64,000 nucleotides of DNA, taken from Hawksworthiomyces lignivorus (Eukaryota > Ascomycota > Sordariomycetes > Ophiostomatales > Ophiostomataceae). Positions 22,482-33,413 of the stretch are shown here, piece by piece. The notes below the pieces were generated by a model. The model worked only from the letters and a program-made list of their open reading frames with translations, was not told the DNA's origin and did not search any database. The position numbers and the translations under genes were made by a program. The stretch spans positions 228,119-292,118 of the forward strand of contig NTMA01000048.1 in the NCBI GenBank assembly GCA_002917075.1. The letters run 5' to 3'. Numbering within the stretch: position 1 is the first letter of the stretch; each line of letters opens with the position of its first letter.

Positions 22482-23513
22482 ATGACTGTTGGAGATTTCC
22501 CACTGAGCGGCAAGATTGCCGTAGTGACTGGTGCAGGCTCTGGCATTAATCTTGCATTTGCCAAGATCGCAGAGCAGCAAGGCGCAAAAGTCCTGGTTGC
22601 AGATCTCAAACTGACAAATGATGCTGAAGATTTTGTCGAGGCTACAAAGGCCAAAAGAACGGTCTCCTTTGTCCGCTGTGACGTAACGAAAAGGGCTGAT
22701 CTGGAAAACCTCGTCCACGAATCCGAGAAGCAGTTTGGTGATGTCCCAGACGTGTGGATTGCTGGTGCGGGAGTGTTCGAGCCTGTTCGTTTGTCCCACT
22801 TCTTCCATGCCTCTCATCCCTTGCAGGCTAGCCAAAGACAAATCAGCTAATAGGACCGGGTATTTCGTCACAGGCCTGGTCAAACTTCTGGGATGACACC
22901 GAAGGCGATGGATATAAAGAGGTGGACATTAATGTAAACCATCCGATGAAACTTTCCAGAATCGCCATAAAATCTCTCGTGCAAAAAGGGAAACCAGGTG
23001 TGGTCCTGGTGGTAGCGTCACTAGCTGGTTATCAAGGAACCTTCGCCAGTCCTCTTTACTGCGCTACGAAGCATGCCTGCGTGGGCTTTGTGCGATCCGT
23101 CGCGGAGCTTGACAGGTTGGAAAGCATCAAGTTTGTTTTGGTGGCACCAGGGTAAGCCCGTCTGTGTCCCTACAGCCTCACCTTTTTGCTGTTCTGAGCA
23201 ATGAATAACAACTACTAGCTTTGTTCACACGCCTCTGTGGACTGACTACCCGGAGAAAATGAAGCAGTTTGGATATTCTATAGAAAATTCGGTGATGCCA
23301 GAGACGGTGGCGGCTGGGATGGTTGATTTGGTTACGAGTGGAAAATACGGAGGAGGCAGCTGTCTTGAAATCGCTGCCACAGGATCGAGGCTCTTGGGCA
23401 CTTGGGACATCCCTGCACCGGCCAGCCATGGCACAACAATCAGTCTAGATGCGCTGGAGGACAGCTATAAGCCAGTCCTCGCAAAAATCCGGGCAGATAA
23501 GGCAGCTCCATAA
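22482..23513 (+). CDS. Short-chain dehydrogenase/reductase
   Basis: Exons 22482-22784, 22874-23151 and 23219-23513 encode 291 aa. The NAD(P)-binding TGAGSGI lies at 16-22. VADLK at the end of the second strand has an acidic residue that favours NAD(H). The catalytic serine is near 150 (VVASLAG) and YCATK gives Tyr163/Lys167. Overall it resembles classical SDRs of the 15-hydroxyprostaglandin-dehydrogenase type. In island A it could oxidise a secondary alcohol to the ketone used by the Baeyer-Villiger enzyme, or oxidise a hydroxyacyl intermediate before thiolysis. It is divergent from the thiolase gene and has a candidate operator in its promoter. Exon joins restore the family motif VAPGFVHTPL. 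Substrate cannot be deduced. Confidence 0.9.
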
Positions 23514-23922
23514 GATATTTTCTTGCCTCGTAAATACAATAAACAAAAATCTATTCCAGTGAAGCAATACAAATTACATTTGTTAATTAACGTTGGTTAA
23601 TGTAAGAATCTTGGAAAGAATCGTCTCACTGAAAGACACGGTATGAGTCGGAATCAAAAAGCTTCAGAAACGCGGGCCAGCCCTTTTTATTTTTTCTGAG
23701 GCTATTATAAGCATGGCCTGAACCAAGATGCCACGCCACTTTGGGAAGCCGTGATTTAAACATGGCGTGCTGGATAGGGTGTTATCGGAAATATATCCAG
23801 CACAGGCGAATATGCGGCAACGTTGCACTGGGAAAAAGCAGCTTAGATGTTGTTGGTGTTGCTTTTATTGTAAACACTGCTACAGCTATCGGGCCACGGG
23901 CTTCACCACGTTACAATCTTCG
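23514..23922. other. Convergent 3' spacer
   Basis: About 400 bp between the 3' ends of the SDR and the HeLo-like gene. AT-rich in its first half; no gene or repeat seen. Confidence 0.5.
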
Positions 23923-25244
23923 TTACTGGTCTGTTGGCCGTTTTGTGCTGGAGTCACCATCCGCTGCTCGCTTTCGCATGGTGTTGGAAGACGGCCTATC
24001 GTTTGTCTGCGGGCCGTCCTTCTTCGTCGGAGCCAGGGCAGGCGCATAGCGCGGACGGATTTCAGAAGATGCGGACGAGCTGGCTGTGCCCGCCTGCGTC
24101 GTCACAGCAGCAAAGCGGCTGCTATAGCGGTCACCAGAGATCTTCATGAGCGACGTGTCGGTCATCGAACCGATCAGCGAAATCGAATTGTGCGTCGCCT
24201 TTGAGCTTTTGACGTCAAATACCTCTGCGAGGGTCGTGATCACGACCATGTCGCTGTTCTCTTCGACAACCATGTCGCCGAAAGTATGAATTTTTCGACT
24301 GGTGACCTGGTCCGAAACCCGCTTGCAGACCTCGAGGCATTCCTTCTGCGCACTGATATCCTCCTGCAGCTTCGCTCTCTCTTGCATGCGCTCGGGTCCG
24401 TCCCCATCCAAGGCATCATATCGCTCCTGCAGGCGGCCGATGACCACTGATATCTTTTCTCGGGTCTCACCCAGTCCATCATACGCGATGCGCTGTGCCT
24501 CGTACGGAATCCGCTCGCCGTTGAGGGCATTCTGCGACACCTCTCTCAGAGCGGGCTGCTGGTCTTGCAAGGCTTCAAGATGTGACTTCGCGTCTTCGCA
24601 GATGCGGAGACACTGCTTGGTCACCTCTTTTTCGTCTTGCAGATTTATATTTTCGTCCGGACCTGCTTCCTCGGCTGGGCTAGGATTCTCCATATCATCC
24701 TCGATTCGCTGGAGGCGGATTCGGAGTCCGTAGATTGTGTCTTTGATCATCTCGTGGTAATCTTCTAGGACTTTGCGTGTGAGTTGGGCGGTGTTCCTAG
24801 AGAACAGTTAGTAGATGTTTCAAGGGGAAGCGAAGGCAGGGCGACTGACATGGTGATGGTGCCAAGAGCGATGCTAATCGTCGACTTGTAGCCTGCGAGA
24901 ATTTCGATAAATGCGTTGATATCGCCTCTCATAAACTCCATTCTCGTCCAGTCTCGCAGACCCGTCTTTGACTTGCCGCTGAACTTTTGCATGGCCTCTT
25001 CGAATTCGCGGCAAATCGCGCTGCACCGGTCGACAGGGCCCTTCAAGAGCTTCAACATCGATGCGTCCAACTCGCTGACAACATCCTGTAGGTTCTCCAG
25101 TATGTTGATGAGGTCTTGCAGCTCGCCTTGCAACCTAGCCAACGTCTTGTCGCGTTCTCTGTACCGCTTTACGGTATCGCGAAGAGAGACTGTTGTCTGA
25201 ACGGCAGCCGTTATGGCCGTCAGCGGCGAAAGGGGATCCGCCAT
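23923..25244 (-). CDS. Stand-alone HeLo-like STAND N-terminal domain protein
   Basis: Exons 24850-25244 and 23923-24796 (minus strand) encode 422 aa. The first ~210 residues are helical and begin MADPLSPLTAITAAVQTT, the pattern of the fungal STAND-protein N-terminal domain (Pfam Helo_like_N, first named from azaphilone cluster proteins). They continue with a heptad-like LQGELQDLINILENLQDVV. The middle (about 210-340) is charged and coiled-coil-like; the C-terminal ~80 residues are Ser/Thr/Ala-rich and probably disordered. No NACHT, NB-ARC or repeat domain follows, so this is not a full receptor. Such domains in NLR-like proteins act as effector or oligomerisation modules in incompatibility and defence. 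A free-standing copy could be a partner or decoy. A Leu-codon start six bases upstream was rejected in favour of the ATG at 25244. Confidence 0.75.
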
Positions 25245-28200
25245 CCCCAAACTGCCGGAGTCGACGAGTCGTATTGCCCTTGAATAGCTCAGAAATTATT
25301 ATTTTAAAAAGAAAAGCGAAGAAAGAAAAAGATCGCAGTGGCTCCTAAAAGTTCAAGGCAGAACAGTGAACTATGTTGAAGTAAGAAAATTGCTTTTGGG
25401 TAGCACACGATGCGCCGTGTTTCGCGAAATATGGCACGAGGTTGTAAGCGCCGACGGGACCTGCGGGGTAATCACAATAATATTGAGCTGGAAAGGGTCC
25501 CCGCGGTCATCATTGGTCGGCCGTCATGAAATGCAATCAAGCGGAGCTTCAGCATGGGTGTGATGGCTTGCCCCGTTTTGTATGTGGGGCTACGTCAATC
25601 AACTCAGAAAATCCATGTGATACTATTTTCACGAGAGGGAGTTCGCGACTGAATGAGTCGTTCCGAGACTGGTAAAGGAGTCCCGAGAGAACCGGGCGGC
25701 TATGGCTAGTAAAATCAGGTGAGACAATTGACGCCACTAAGAACTCGCAGGGTCAACCCCTGCCTAGGTGTCTATTGGCCTGGTACGTACATGCGCAAAA
25801 AAAGCAGCCAGAAGCATTCCAGACAATTCTTTAGAGACGGGTCTCGTTTCATTATCAGTTTTTCTGGCCGTCTCTGACAAGCAAGAAATATTGAAGGCTG
25901 GCAAGCACTTACATGAGGCCCCGAGTGTAGTCTCAGCTATGTTCCGGTTCACGAATTATACTGACTTGACTTCGCTTATTGACAAGGGGGACCATATCTG
26001 AGACATTTTGCTTCCCACTCAGATTGAGGTAGTGAGTTCATATTTGAGAAAGCAACAATGCATATTGTGCTGGTTCGACATGGAGGAGTCATAGAGCTAT
26101 GCCTAGCTTGTAGATTAGCATCATTGAAAAATTTGACCAGCACGCCAAGTACATAAAATTGAGTGCCTCACACAAATGCCTCATTGCAGAGATATTAGTT
26201 TGTATTTTCGTATGCACCTCAACCGTAAGAGCTTTGTCTCCCGTGAATAAGGTCTGTTATTGCCACTCATTTATCATCTCGCGTTTGTGACGATTAAACC
26301 GCGAGAGGGTTCGCTCAGCTCGAGTAAATCTGACTGCTGCCATAATATCCGTGCAAGCGCTAAAGAAACTGCGCTGAGACGTGATTCTCAGTGCCAATGA
26401 TTCTGCAGTCATACACCTCCCATGATTCTCTTTTAGTATGTAATCTTGGATACGTATTCATTTGCCAGACTAATTGAGAATATCACAAGGATCAGGAGCC
26501 TCTGATGAAGCTCTGAGATGATATAAGAGAACTCCGGAGTCTGAGGAAATATCGATTACAAGATTGCAAGAGCTGCCATCAAGATGGTGACGTTTCTTTC
26601 TCTTAGATCGGAAGTCGGTCGATGAACGCCGCAATGATGTAGTCAGGACGGACAAAGACACAACAACCTATACCATGTGCCAGGTGCCGGCAGCTGGCGC
26701 CGCCCGCCAGTAATGTGCAAGAGGTTTGTAACACCAGCCGTTGCCTTTTGGGCAATGGATAAAACTCTTGTATTCAAGTGTATATCCCGTTAAGCTGCTG
26801 CGTTCGGAGTATATACGCTCAGCAGTGACAGTCTTAAACCAATTCTGGCCTTTTTGGTCATGACGTCCTTTCTCGTAAGGAGACCGAAATCGACCGCTCT
26901 CTCGACTGCTCTCTTATCATTATCGGTTTCTCGCCCATGGTCTTCTCAGCCCAGATCATCTCGATATTCTCCGATATTAATCATTTCTCTCAACCGAGGA
27001 AGAATATTCTCAGATTCGGGGGTGGCAGAGGAGTCGCGCGTCTCCGCAACCGGTCACCATACTATTCGGCGTTTTCCAGCGTGCCATCGCTCGTATGCCG
27101 ACTCTAGGAAATCACACGCTGATCGGCGTGCGTCTACTTCCTATGCCGCCACTCAATCCATCAATCCATATGGTATGACGTGTGGGGCTGCTGCCTGCGA
27201 TTGCTGTATTAGTTTGAGTAATTCGCCGGAGTGGTTTTCATGAACATATGGAAAAGTGTAGCGACTGAAGTTCGCAGTGTAAACGATGTGAGTCTTGCTG
27301 TATTTGGTGGCTATGAGCACTTAGTAATTTCCGACAGTTGCTGCCGTTAGACCGCCTTTGAAATTTTGCTGTCTCATATGGACCTTGGATGCTGTGGATT
27401 CGAAGCAATTCATGTACTAGTTATGTGCCCCGGCAATTGAGCCAAAGCTTGAATAGCCGGAGTGTTCCATCAGAAATAAAGTCAACCGTCGATGGAGAAG
27501 CATTTCAATGCCGTTTGGAGAATATTACTATGTCGAGAGTCTCCACATAAATTGGTCTCTCATGAACCCACTTTGAATATACGTGTAGGATGTGCGGAGA
27601 CATTGACATACCTACTTCCTAAAGCAGTAGTGTGAAGCGCCTACACATACAGCTCAGGAACAACTTCGCAAGTCGCTCAAAGTAGCAATGTGAAGCGCCT
27701 ATGAATAGTGATCAAAGACATCCAGTATAGGCGTCTTGCGATTAGCTGACATCACAATTGCTGTCGATACGTCTGCTTGACGGATAAGTGCATATTGGAT
27801 GCAATTGCCAACAATTCTTCAATTGGCTTTGGCCGATGCTACAGCAATAATGAGACTGAAGCCAAGTCTTCTTATAACCACTAGTCTACATGTGACCCAT
27901 TGCGACAGCCAACAGCATGTATATAGAGACGCTGAATCTAATCAAAGCCTTTTCCAGCATATCCTACACAAATCTCAGCAAAAGCATAGTTGCTAGCGGG
28001 ATCGTATGTCCGTCGCTGCCGAATCCTTCTTCAGACAACTGTCAATCACTAACTTGAAAAAGTCGATGGCGTTGTATATGACCAAGGACGAGAAAAGTAT
28101 AACCTCATATTAAGACTTCTAGCATATGTAAATGGCCTGGGCTCGAGTCTTGCAGGTTCGCCATGCCAAAAAACTGACGCTGAAGCGTTTTGATAGCTCT

Positions 28201-29036
28201 GAAGTGCGTCACCAGAAGATGTGGCGGATAAGGAGTTTCCATCACATTCTGCGTGCCTTGTGATACATCTTCCCTTTGCCTGGAAGGCTGCTGCAATCTG
28301 CGCGAGGATTTTCAATTCATTGGCGTCAATGCATATCATGACTCGATCAGAGATACACGACACAGTCTCAGCGTCGGCGCCGCTGTCTGTGGCGCCGGTC
28401 TCTTCTGTCTGGTTGCTTAACTAGTTTCTCGTGTCCCCAGCACACATCTATTCGGAAGCACTTACAGTGATTCCAACAGATTGCAATTTTGCAAGGATGC
28501 AGACCCGACCTGTAAGACTCACCTGACTGATTACGTTCTAAGCGCCAAAGAAAACACGCGAAAGATTCGGACGAAGTTCCAGCCACCTGTTTCCAAGACC
28601 GCAGCGAACAGTGTTTCTGAGACACAGAGAGGCAGAGATAAGGCGACTTTTATGAGCCGTGGACAGTTCTAGAATAAGCCAGTGTTGAGAGAGGCATCGT
28701 TATAGCTACACACTGGATCAGACGAAATGAGAGGTATGCGTAATTGGTATCGGAAGTTCAGTCATCGTCAAGAAGTGATACCAAGGCCGACCTTCTCTAT
28801 TTGATCGAATAATATGGTTATAGCTTCATAACGTTTATGTATAGATATTTGCATTCTTTGTTTTATAAGTGTTCATATTCAAGTATTTCCTTTTCTGGAT
28901 ACAGATCTCTTTAGAATTCCCTAGAGTTATGGATACTTTGCTTCACTTTATGGAAAAGCCCTCTGGCGCCAGCGTCATGTCCTCTTCATCATGATCAAAG
29001 TACCCAAACTTGTCCACAGCTGCTCCAAAAGACAAG

Positions 29037-29038
<2 letters not shown>

Positions 29039-29069
<31 letters not shown>
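29039..29069. repeat. Homopolymer run of 31 T
   Basis: An uninterrupted T tract in the gene-poor region. I looked for a flanking target duplication that would mark a retroposed poly(A) tail on the minus strand and saw none. Confidence 0.9.
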
Positions 29070-29070
<1 letters not shown>

Positions 29071-29501
29071 GATGAAGTCATGGAGATTCCTACCCCAAGC
29101 ATATGAAGTTGCACCGTTAACGCTGGCATTTTCGGTAGTAAGCTTATGTCCCAAATAGGCAAGTCGAAGCACCAGCCCCCTTTGCTATTAATATTTCTAG
29201 AAATCATGTGGAATACACAGTTTGAGGCGTTGTCTATACAAAATATCTGGCTAATATGATGGTATAATCTTCAGATAAATGCAGTCTTGTATCACCTTGG
29301 CGTAAGCTTATCGTACGTTTAGAGTTGGTAATACTATCGCTACGACGAATACAACTTCTTTTACAGGAAACTGTATACACAGCGCCACACTTAACCACAT
29401 GAGAATATCTGCACATCTATTCTAGTTACTACAAAAGGATGTCTATAAATTGTCGCTGACGTAGTAAACAAAGATGAAGGAAAGCTTCGTTAATTGGTGA
29501 T

Positions 29502-29535
29502 GGCTTATTTTTTTTTTTTTTAAAAAAAAAAAGCC
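29502..29535. repeat. T14/A11 hairpin with GGCTT/AAGCC stem
   Basis: Fourteen T followed by eleven A, flanked by GGCTT and AAGCC, make a self-complementary hairpin of about 16 bp. It lies in gene-free DNA; a role as a bidirectional transcription end or a replication-slippage product are both possible. Confidence 0.7.
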
Positions 29536-30260
29536 ATACTTTTGTTTCTCTCCTAATTTAAACTGCATTCCATTAAACCTTATTGGAGTTCTTCTAGGAT
29601 AATTGGTGCATTAGTCGTAACCTCACAACCTTGTGTTAGATTTTTGTTATGGAAGAGATCCGGAAATTAAACGGGGCTTCAACTACATCAAGATGTGACC
29701 TGCCATACAAGGTGAGCAGAATAAATTGTGAAACCCCTCGGCTAGAAGAAGACTACTTTGCCGTCCCTGTCTCACCACTACTTCCTGTCTGGATTCTTAT
29801 GCTTTTTCTAGAATAGTAGCGACATACTGCTCGAGAGCCCGAAACTGCTTTGAAGCTATTTCTGTGCTTACACTAAAACTAGAATCAAGAGTATGTGCTA
29901 GCTTCAGTGGTGTCGATCACCGTCCGCAATATTAGTTATCTTAGCAGCCTCTAATAGTCCCCGGAAAGAGTGAAGCACAAAGCGTGAAAAGCGTCTGAGT
30001 TGCTGTCCCATTCAAGAAAGAATAAACGCAGGCGAACCCCACATCTCCTTGGCTTCATCCACCTCTGGGCCGAAAAAAAATCGTGTTTGTCTCCACAGCT
30101 TCCCCACCGCATCGCGCCCATGGGGTTTCTCCTCCGCAACAGGCAAGCAGCTTCGTCAATGTTACTCTTCATCAAATGCAACCAGATTCATGTAAATGTG
30201 CCTGTCATGGGCCAAGATCTGCTGTTCTGGAATGAGAGATTATTTTGGCTGCAACATGAC

Positions 30261-30270
30261 TATATATATT
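30261..30270 (+). promoter_or_regulatory. TATA-like element of the second MFS porter
   Basis: TATATATATT about 91 bp before the start codon at 30361. Confidence 0.4.
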
Positions 30271-30360
30271 GAGATGCCGCTGTCATCATGCTGCAATGAA
30301 TTGCGGTTACTTTGCGTCCATTCCAGCAATTATCGAACATACGACGCATCTCATATCAAC

Positions 30361-32264
30361 ATGGTACTCAAGAGCTTTAATATTTACGGCCGCGGCCGCC
30401 CCTTGCGATTCGCAATCACCATAGCGTGCCAGATGGCTTTCATCTTGTATGGCTATGATCAAGGCGTTTTCAGCGGCATTGTCGGCAATGATGACTTCCT
30501 GAACACTTTTGGTCACCCTGGTAGCGGACTAGAAGGAATTATTGTCAGCATCTACAACCTTGGCTGCTGCGCAGGATGTGTTCTGTCGTTTCTCTTTGCT
30601 GAGAAGACGGGCCGCAGACTGGCCATGTGGTTTGCCATGGGCTTCATCATCGTAAGGCGTGACTGAACATCCGACTACATTCTCCGCTTCCTTTTGTTCA
30701 AGTTACTAATTCCACTCTGTGTGTTTAGGTTGGTGCAGTGCTTCAGACTACATCTTACTCCGTACCGCAGATCATGGTCGCTCGCTTTGTAACAGGCATC
30801 GGCTCTGGCATCGAAACTTCAACTGTACCCATGTATCAATCGGAGCTCTGCGCAGCTGGCTACCGTGGCCGCCTAGTTTCGTCGCAACCATTGTTTGTAG
30901 GCGTTGGTATTGAAATTGCTTATTGGTTCGACTATGGAATCAGTTTCAAAGGGGGGCCAATTGCCTGGAGGCTACCCATTGCTTGCCAGATAATATTTGC
31001 CCTTGTATGTGCTCAGACGAGGAGCCACTCATTCCAATGCTGTATCATTTACTAACCGAATGTCTAGTTTGTCATTTTGCTTGTCTTTGGCTTGCCCGAG
31101 TCCCCAAGATATCTTTACAAGAGACGTATGAACGAAGAAGCTCGCGAAATATTGTGTCGTGTATACGACGTCTCCGAAGACGACCCTATAGTAGTCAAGG
31201 AGGAAAAAGAAATTCTTGAGGCGCTAGCTATCGAGGAGGAACACGGAGAGTATAAGTGGTCGCAGCTATTTAAGCGAGATGAAGTTCAGACCGGCAAGCG
31301 GATTCTCCTTGCCTATGGCATTCAGTTCATCAACCAAATTGGGTGCGTACAATCTGCTTTGGTACAAATTAATGGCTGTCATATGCTAACAGGCTCATCA
31401 GTGGAATCAACCTTGTTGTGTAAGTTTAATAACGGCTTCTTCTGTTGTTCAACCGCCCAGTCGCTGACCGCAGCTAGATACTACATCACCCAGGTGCTCC
31501 AAGAGGACGTGGGCCTCACTCGCAACCTGTCTCTTCTCCTTGGAGGTGTCGTCAACGCCATGTTTATGATTGGATCCCTATTTCCAAGTTTTTTCTTGGA
31601 TCGTCTGGGACGCCGAAAACCAATGATGTGGGGTTTGGCTGGCTGTGGGTTCTCCATGATGCTAATTGCTATCTTGCTGAGCTTTCAAGGCCGAGGTGGC
31701 CCACTCGCCAAGGCGACTTCATCCGCAAGTGTGGCATTCTTCTTCACGGTAGGTGAAGTGAAGGTTTTTTTTTTTTTTTGGCGTCATCGTATATGCTCCT
31801 GTGGGAAGGATTTGGCTAATGCTTTGTTGCAGTATATGCTGGCATTTGGCATGACAGTCAATTGCATTCCGTGGGTTTATGTACCAGAGATCATGCCCCT
31901 ACACACTCGAGCAAAAGGAACCGCCGTTGGGGTCTCGAGCAACTGGCTTTGGAATTTCTTTGTTGTTATGATCACACCGACATTGATAACGAGCATAAAG
32001 TGGAAGGCTTACTTGATCTTTATGTGCACCAATCTAGTCTTTATCCCGGTCATCTACTTTTGTTATCCGGAAACAAAGAATCTGACCCTCGAAGAGATTG
32101 ACTGGCTCTTCTTAGAGAAAGACCCAGTCAAGATGAGCAAGATTGTAGCTAAGAGCGGTTGGCCTGAGGACAGCGTGTGGCGCACGCGGCTAGGGGAGAC
32201 TGGTGCTGTCATTGAGAAAGAAAACATGGCTAGAACTCTGCACAGCGAAAGTTCTGCGGCTTGA
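30361..32264 (+). CDS. MFS sugar-porter-family transporter
   Basis: Six exons (30361-30651, 30729-31004, 31068-31342, 31402-31419, 31478-31748, 31833-32264) encode 520 aa with about 12 membrane segments. Visible signatures: YGYDQGVFSG in helix 1, GRRLAMW after helix 2, RFVTGIGSGIETSTVPMYQSE in the sugar-porter R-G-G region, LPESPRYLYKR before the cytoplasmic loop, FINQIGG, DRLGRRKPM, VPEIMPLHTRAKG and YPETKNLTLEEID. All are characteristic of hexose and related proton symporters at the plasma membrane. Exon 4 is only 18 nt and is required to read NQIGGINLVVYY. It is isolated, with a gene-poor region upstream and a secreted phosphodiesterase downstream, so no pathway can be assigned. Confidence 0.9.
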
Positions 32265-33200
32265 GAACTATACCGAAAGACTGGCAGATTTGTGTTGAAA
32301 TCCGTGGATGATAGCTGCAAAAACTCCCCTAGTGCTTCCTGATTCTTGGCGAAATAATACGGTTTCGTAGGAAGGATAAACAAGCGAACCAGCTTTTAGA
32401 CTCAATATAGACCGCTACGCGTCAAATCCTAGCTTAGCTAGCTTATCCATAATTAAAAAGACTTCAACATATAAACGCAAGCATAAATTTATAATCGCAA
32501 CGCGTGGAAAGGGCCATTTCCGTTGGAATATTTCTCTGAGCCTCTGCTTTCATCTTTTGTTTTGGACAATAAACAGGTACCTAATCAGCGGCGGGAAAGC
32601 TACGTGATACATAAAAGAGTATCCTCGACGATTTGGTCCTCTAAAATGTGTCTTACGGCAATTTTCACGTGTTGACAAGTGCAACTAGTTGCAGGGAAAG
32701 AATATCAAAACTTGGATGAAAGCGCAGTATCAGCGAAATCCGGAGAAAGGCGGACTATACCGCTCGATCCTTACGACAAGGTCCAAATCTGGGGTGTGCG
32801 TGCATTGCTTAATTTGTGCGTAGTTGAAATTACGTATGCATAATAATGGTTCTATTATATATTAAAGATTATAGAGTAATATGGAGTACGTGTGTAAAAC
32901 TGCGTTGCTTCAGTCCACGACCTGGCATATCTGTCCCCACATACAATGGTAGTTCTACCACGCCATGACAGCATTTCGCCCTATTGGGCAAATCGCTACG
33001 GTCCCTCAACTAATATGGCGTGAAATAATTTTAAGGCAGCCCGGCATTTCGGTCACCGGGAGAGGTGCAAGAGCCGTTCAACCTACCATTAGTTCTAGCC
33101 CGATTCCAGACGCGAAGAAACAATGAAGTGAAAAATAGGCGTATAACGTATCCTATCAATGAAGTGATAAAGTGACAGACGAAGAAGAAAGTCGAAAGTC

Positions 33201-33232
33201 GCCAAGATGCCAAGATGCCAAGATGCCAAGAT
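33201..33232. repeat. Four tandem copies of GCCAAGAT
   Basis: Four perfect 8-mers in a row, about 180 bp before the start of the secreted phosphodiesterase gene. GCCAAG is also the binding motif of the carbon-catabolite and pH-regulator type (GCCARG is the PacC core), so clustered PacC-like sites are possible, though a simple microsatellite is the neutral explanation. Confidence 0.8.
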
Positions 33233-33271
33233 TCCATGATAGACCAAAGATCAATGTTCACGATTCTATGC

Positions 33272-33281
33272 TATATAAATA
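33272..33281 (+). promoter_or_regulatory. TATA box of the secreted phosphodiesterase gene
   Basis: TATATAAATA lies about 133 bp before the start codon at 33414, a strong core-promoter match. Confidence 0.5.
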
Positions 33282-33413
33282 AGAACCGTGATATTCTACT
33301 CGTAGCATGAGATAATAGGAGGTCGTCACAACTTCAAGCTTCGTCCAACTACAGTTGTGTCTCCCACAAGAAACTTTGTTATTTTATAGCTAAGCTCCAG
33401 AGGCTGTGAAAAA

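Larger units (their letters stand above)
25245..30360. other. Gene-poor AT-rich region of about 5 kb
   Basis: No gene is supported. Short open frames (for example 26869-27243, Ser/Arg-rich; 28049-28363 on the minus strand) have no domain and no convincing splice partners. A 13-bp direct repeat TGTGAAGCGCCTA occurs at 27631-27643 and 27689-27701. There is a 31-T run at 29039-29069 and a T14/A11 hairpin inside GGCTT...AAGCC at 29502-29535. This may be decayed mobile or duplicated DNA, but nothing identifies it. A TATA-like element at 30261-30270 belongs to the next gene. Confidence 0.5.
32265..33413. other. Intergenic region, 1.15 kb
   Basis: No gene supported; AT-rich. It contains the 8-mer array at 33201-33232 and the TATA element at 33272-33281 for the next gene. 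Confidence 0.5.

Noticed and set aside
22227..22883. 218-codon minus-strand frame
   Set aside because: Overlaps the SDR first exon and its promoter; no domain, and the SDR is certain.
7730..23513. Classical secondary-metabolite cluster
   Set aside because: A StcW-like monooxygenase and esterase suggest it, but there is no PKS, NRPS, terpene cyclase or prenyltransferase in the window; synthetase plus thiolase point to degradation.
25690..25765. Possible tRNA-like T-arm (GCAGG-GTCAACC-CCTGC)
   Set aside because: The T-loop lacks the first T, and no matching acceptor, D or anticodon stems could be found upstream.
28049..28363. 104-codon minus-strand frame
   Set aside because: Starts at a GTG codon and has no recognised domain; kept only as a possible relic in the gene-poor region.
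29039..29069. Poly-T run as the tail of a retroposon
   Set aside because: No target-site duplication and no reverse-transcriptase-like frame on the corresponding side.
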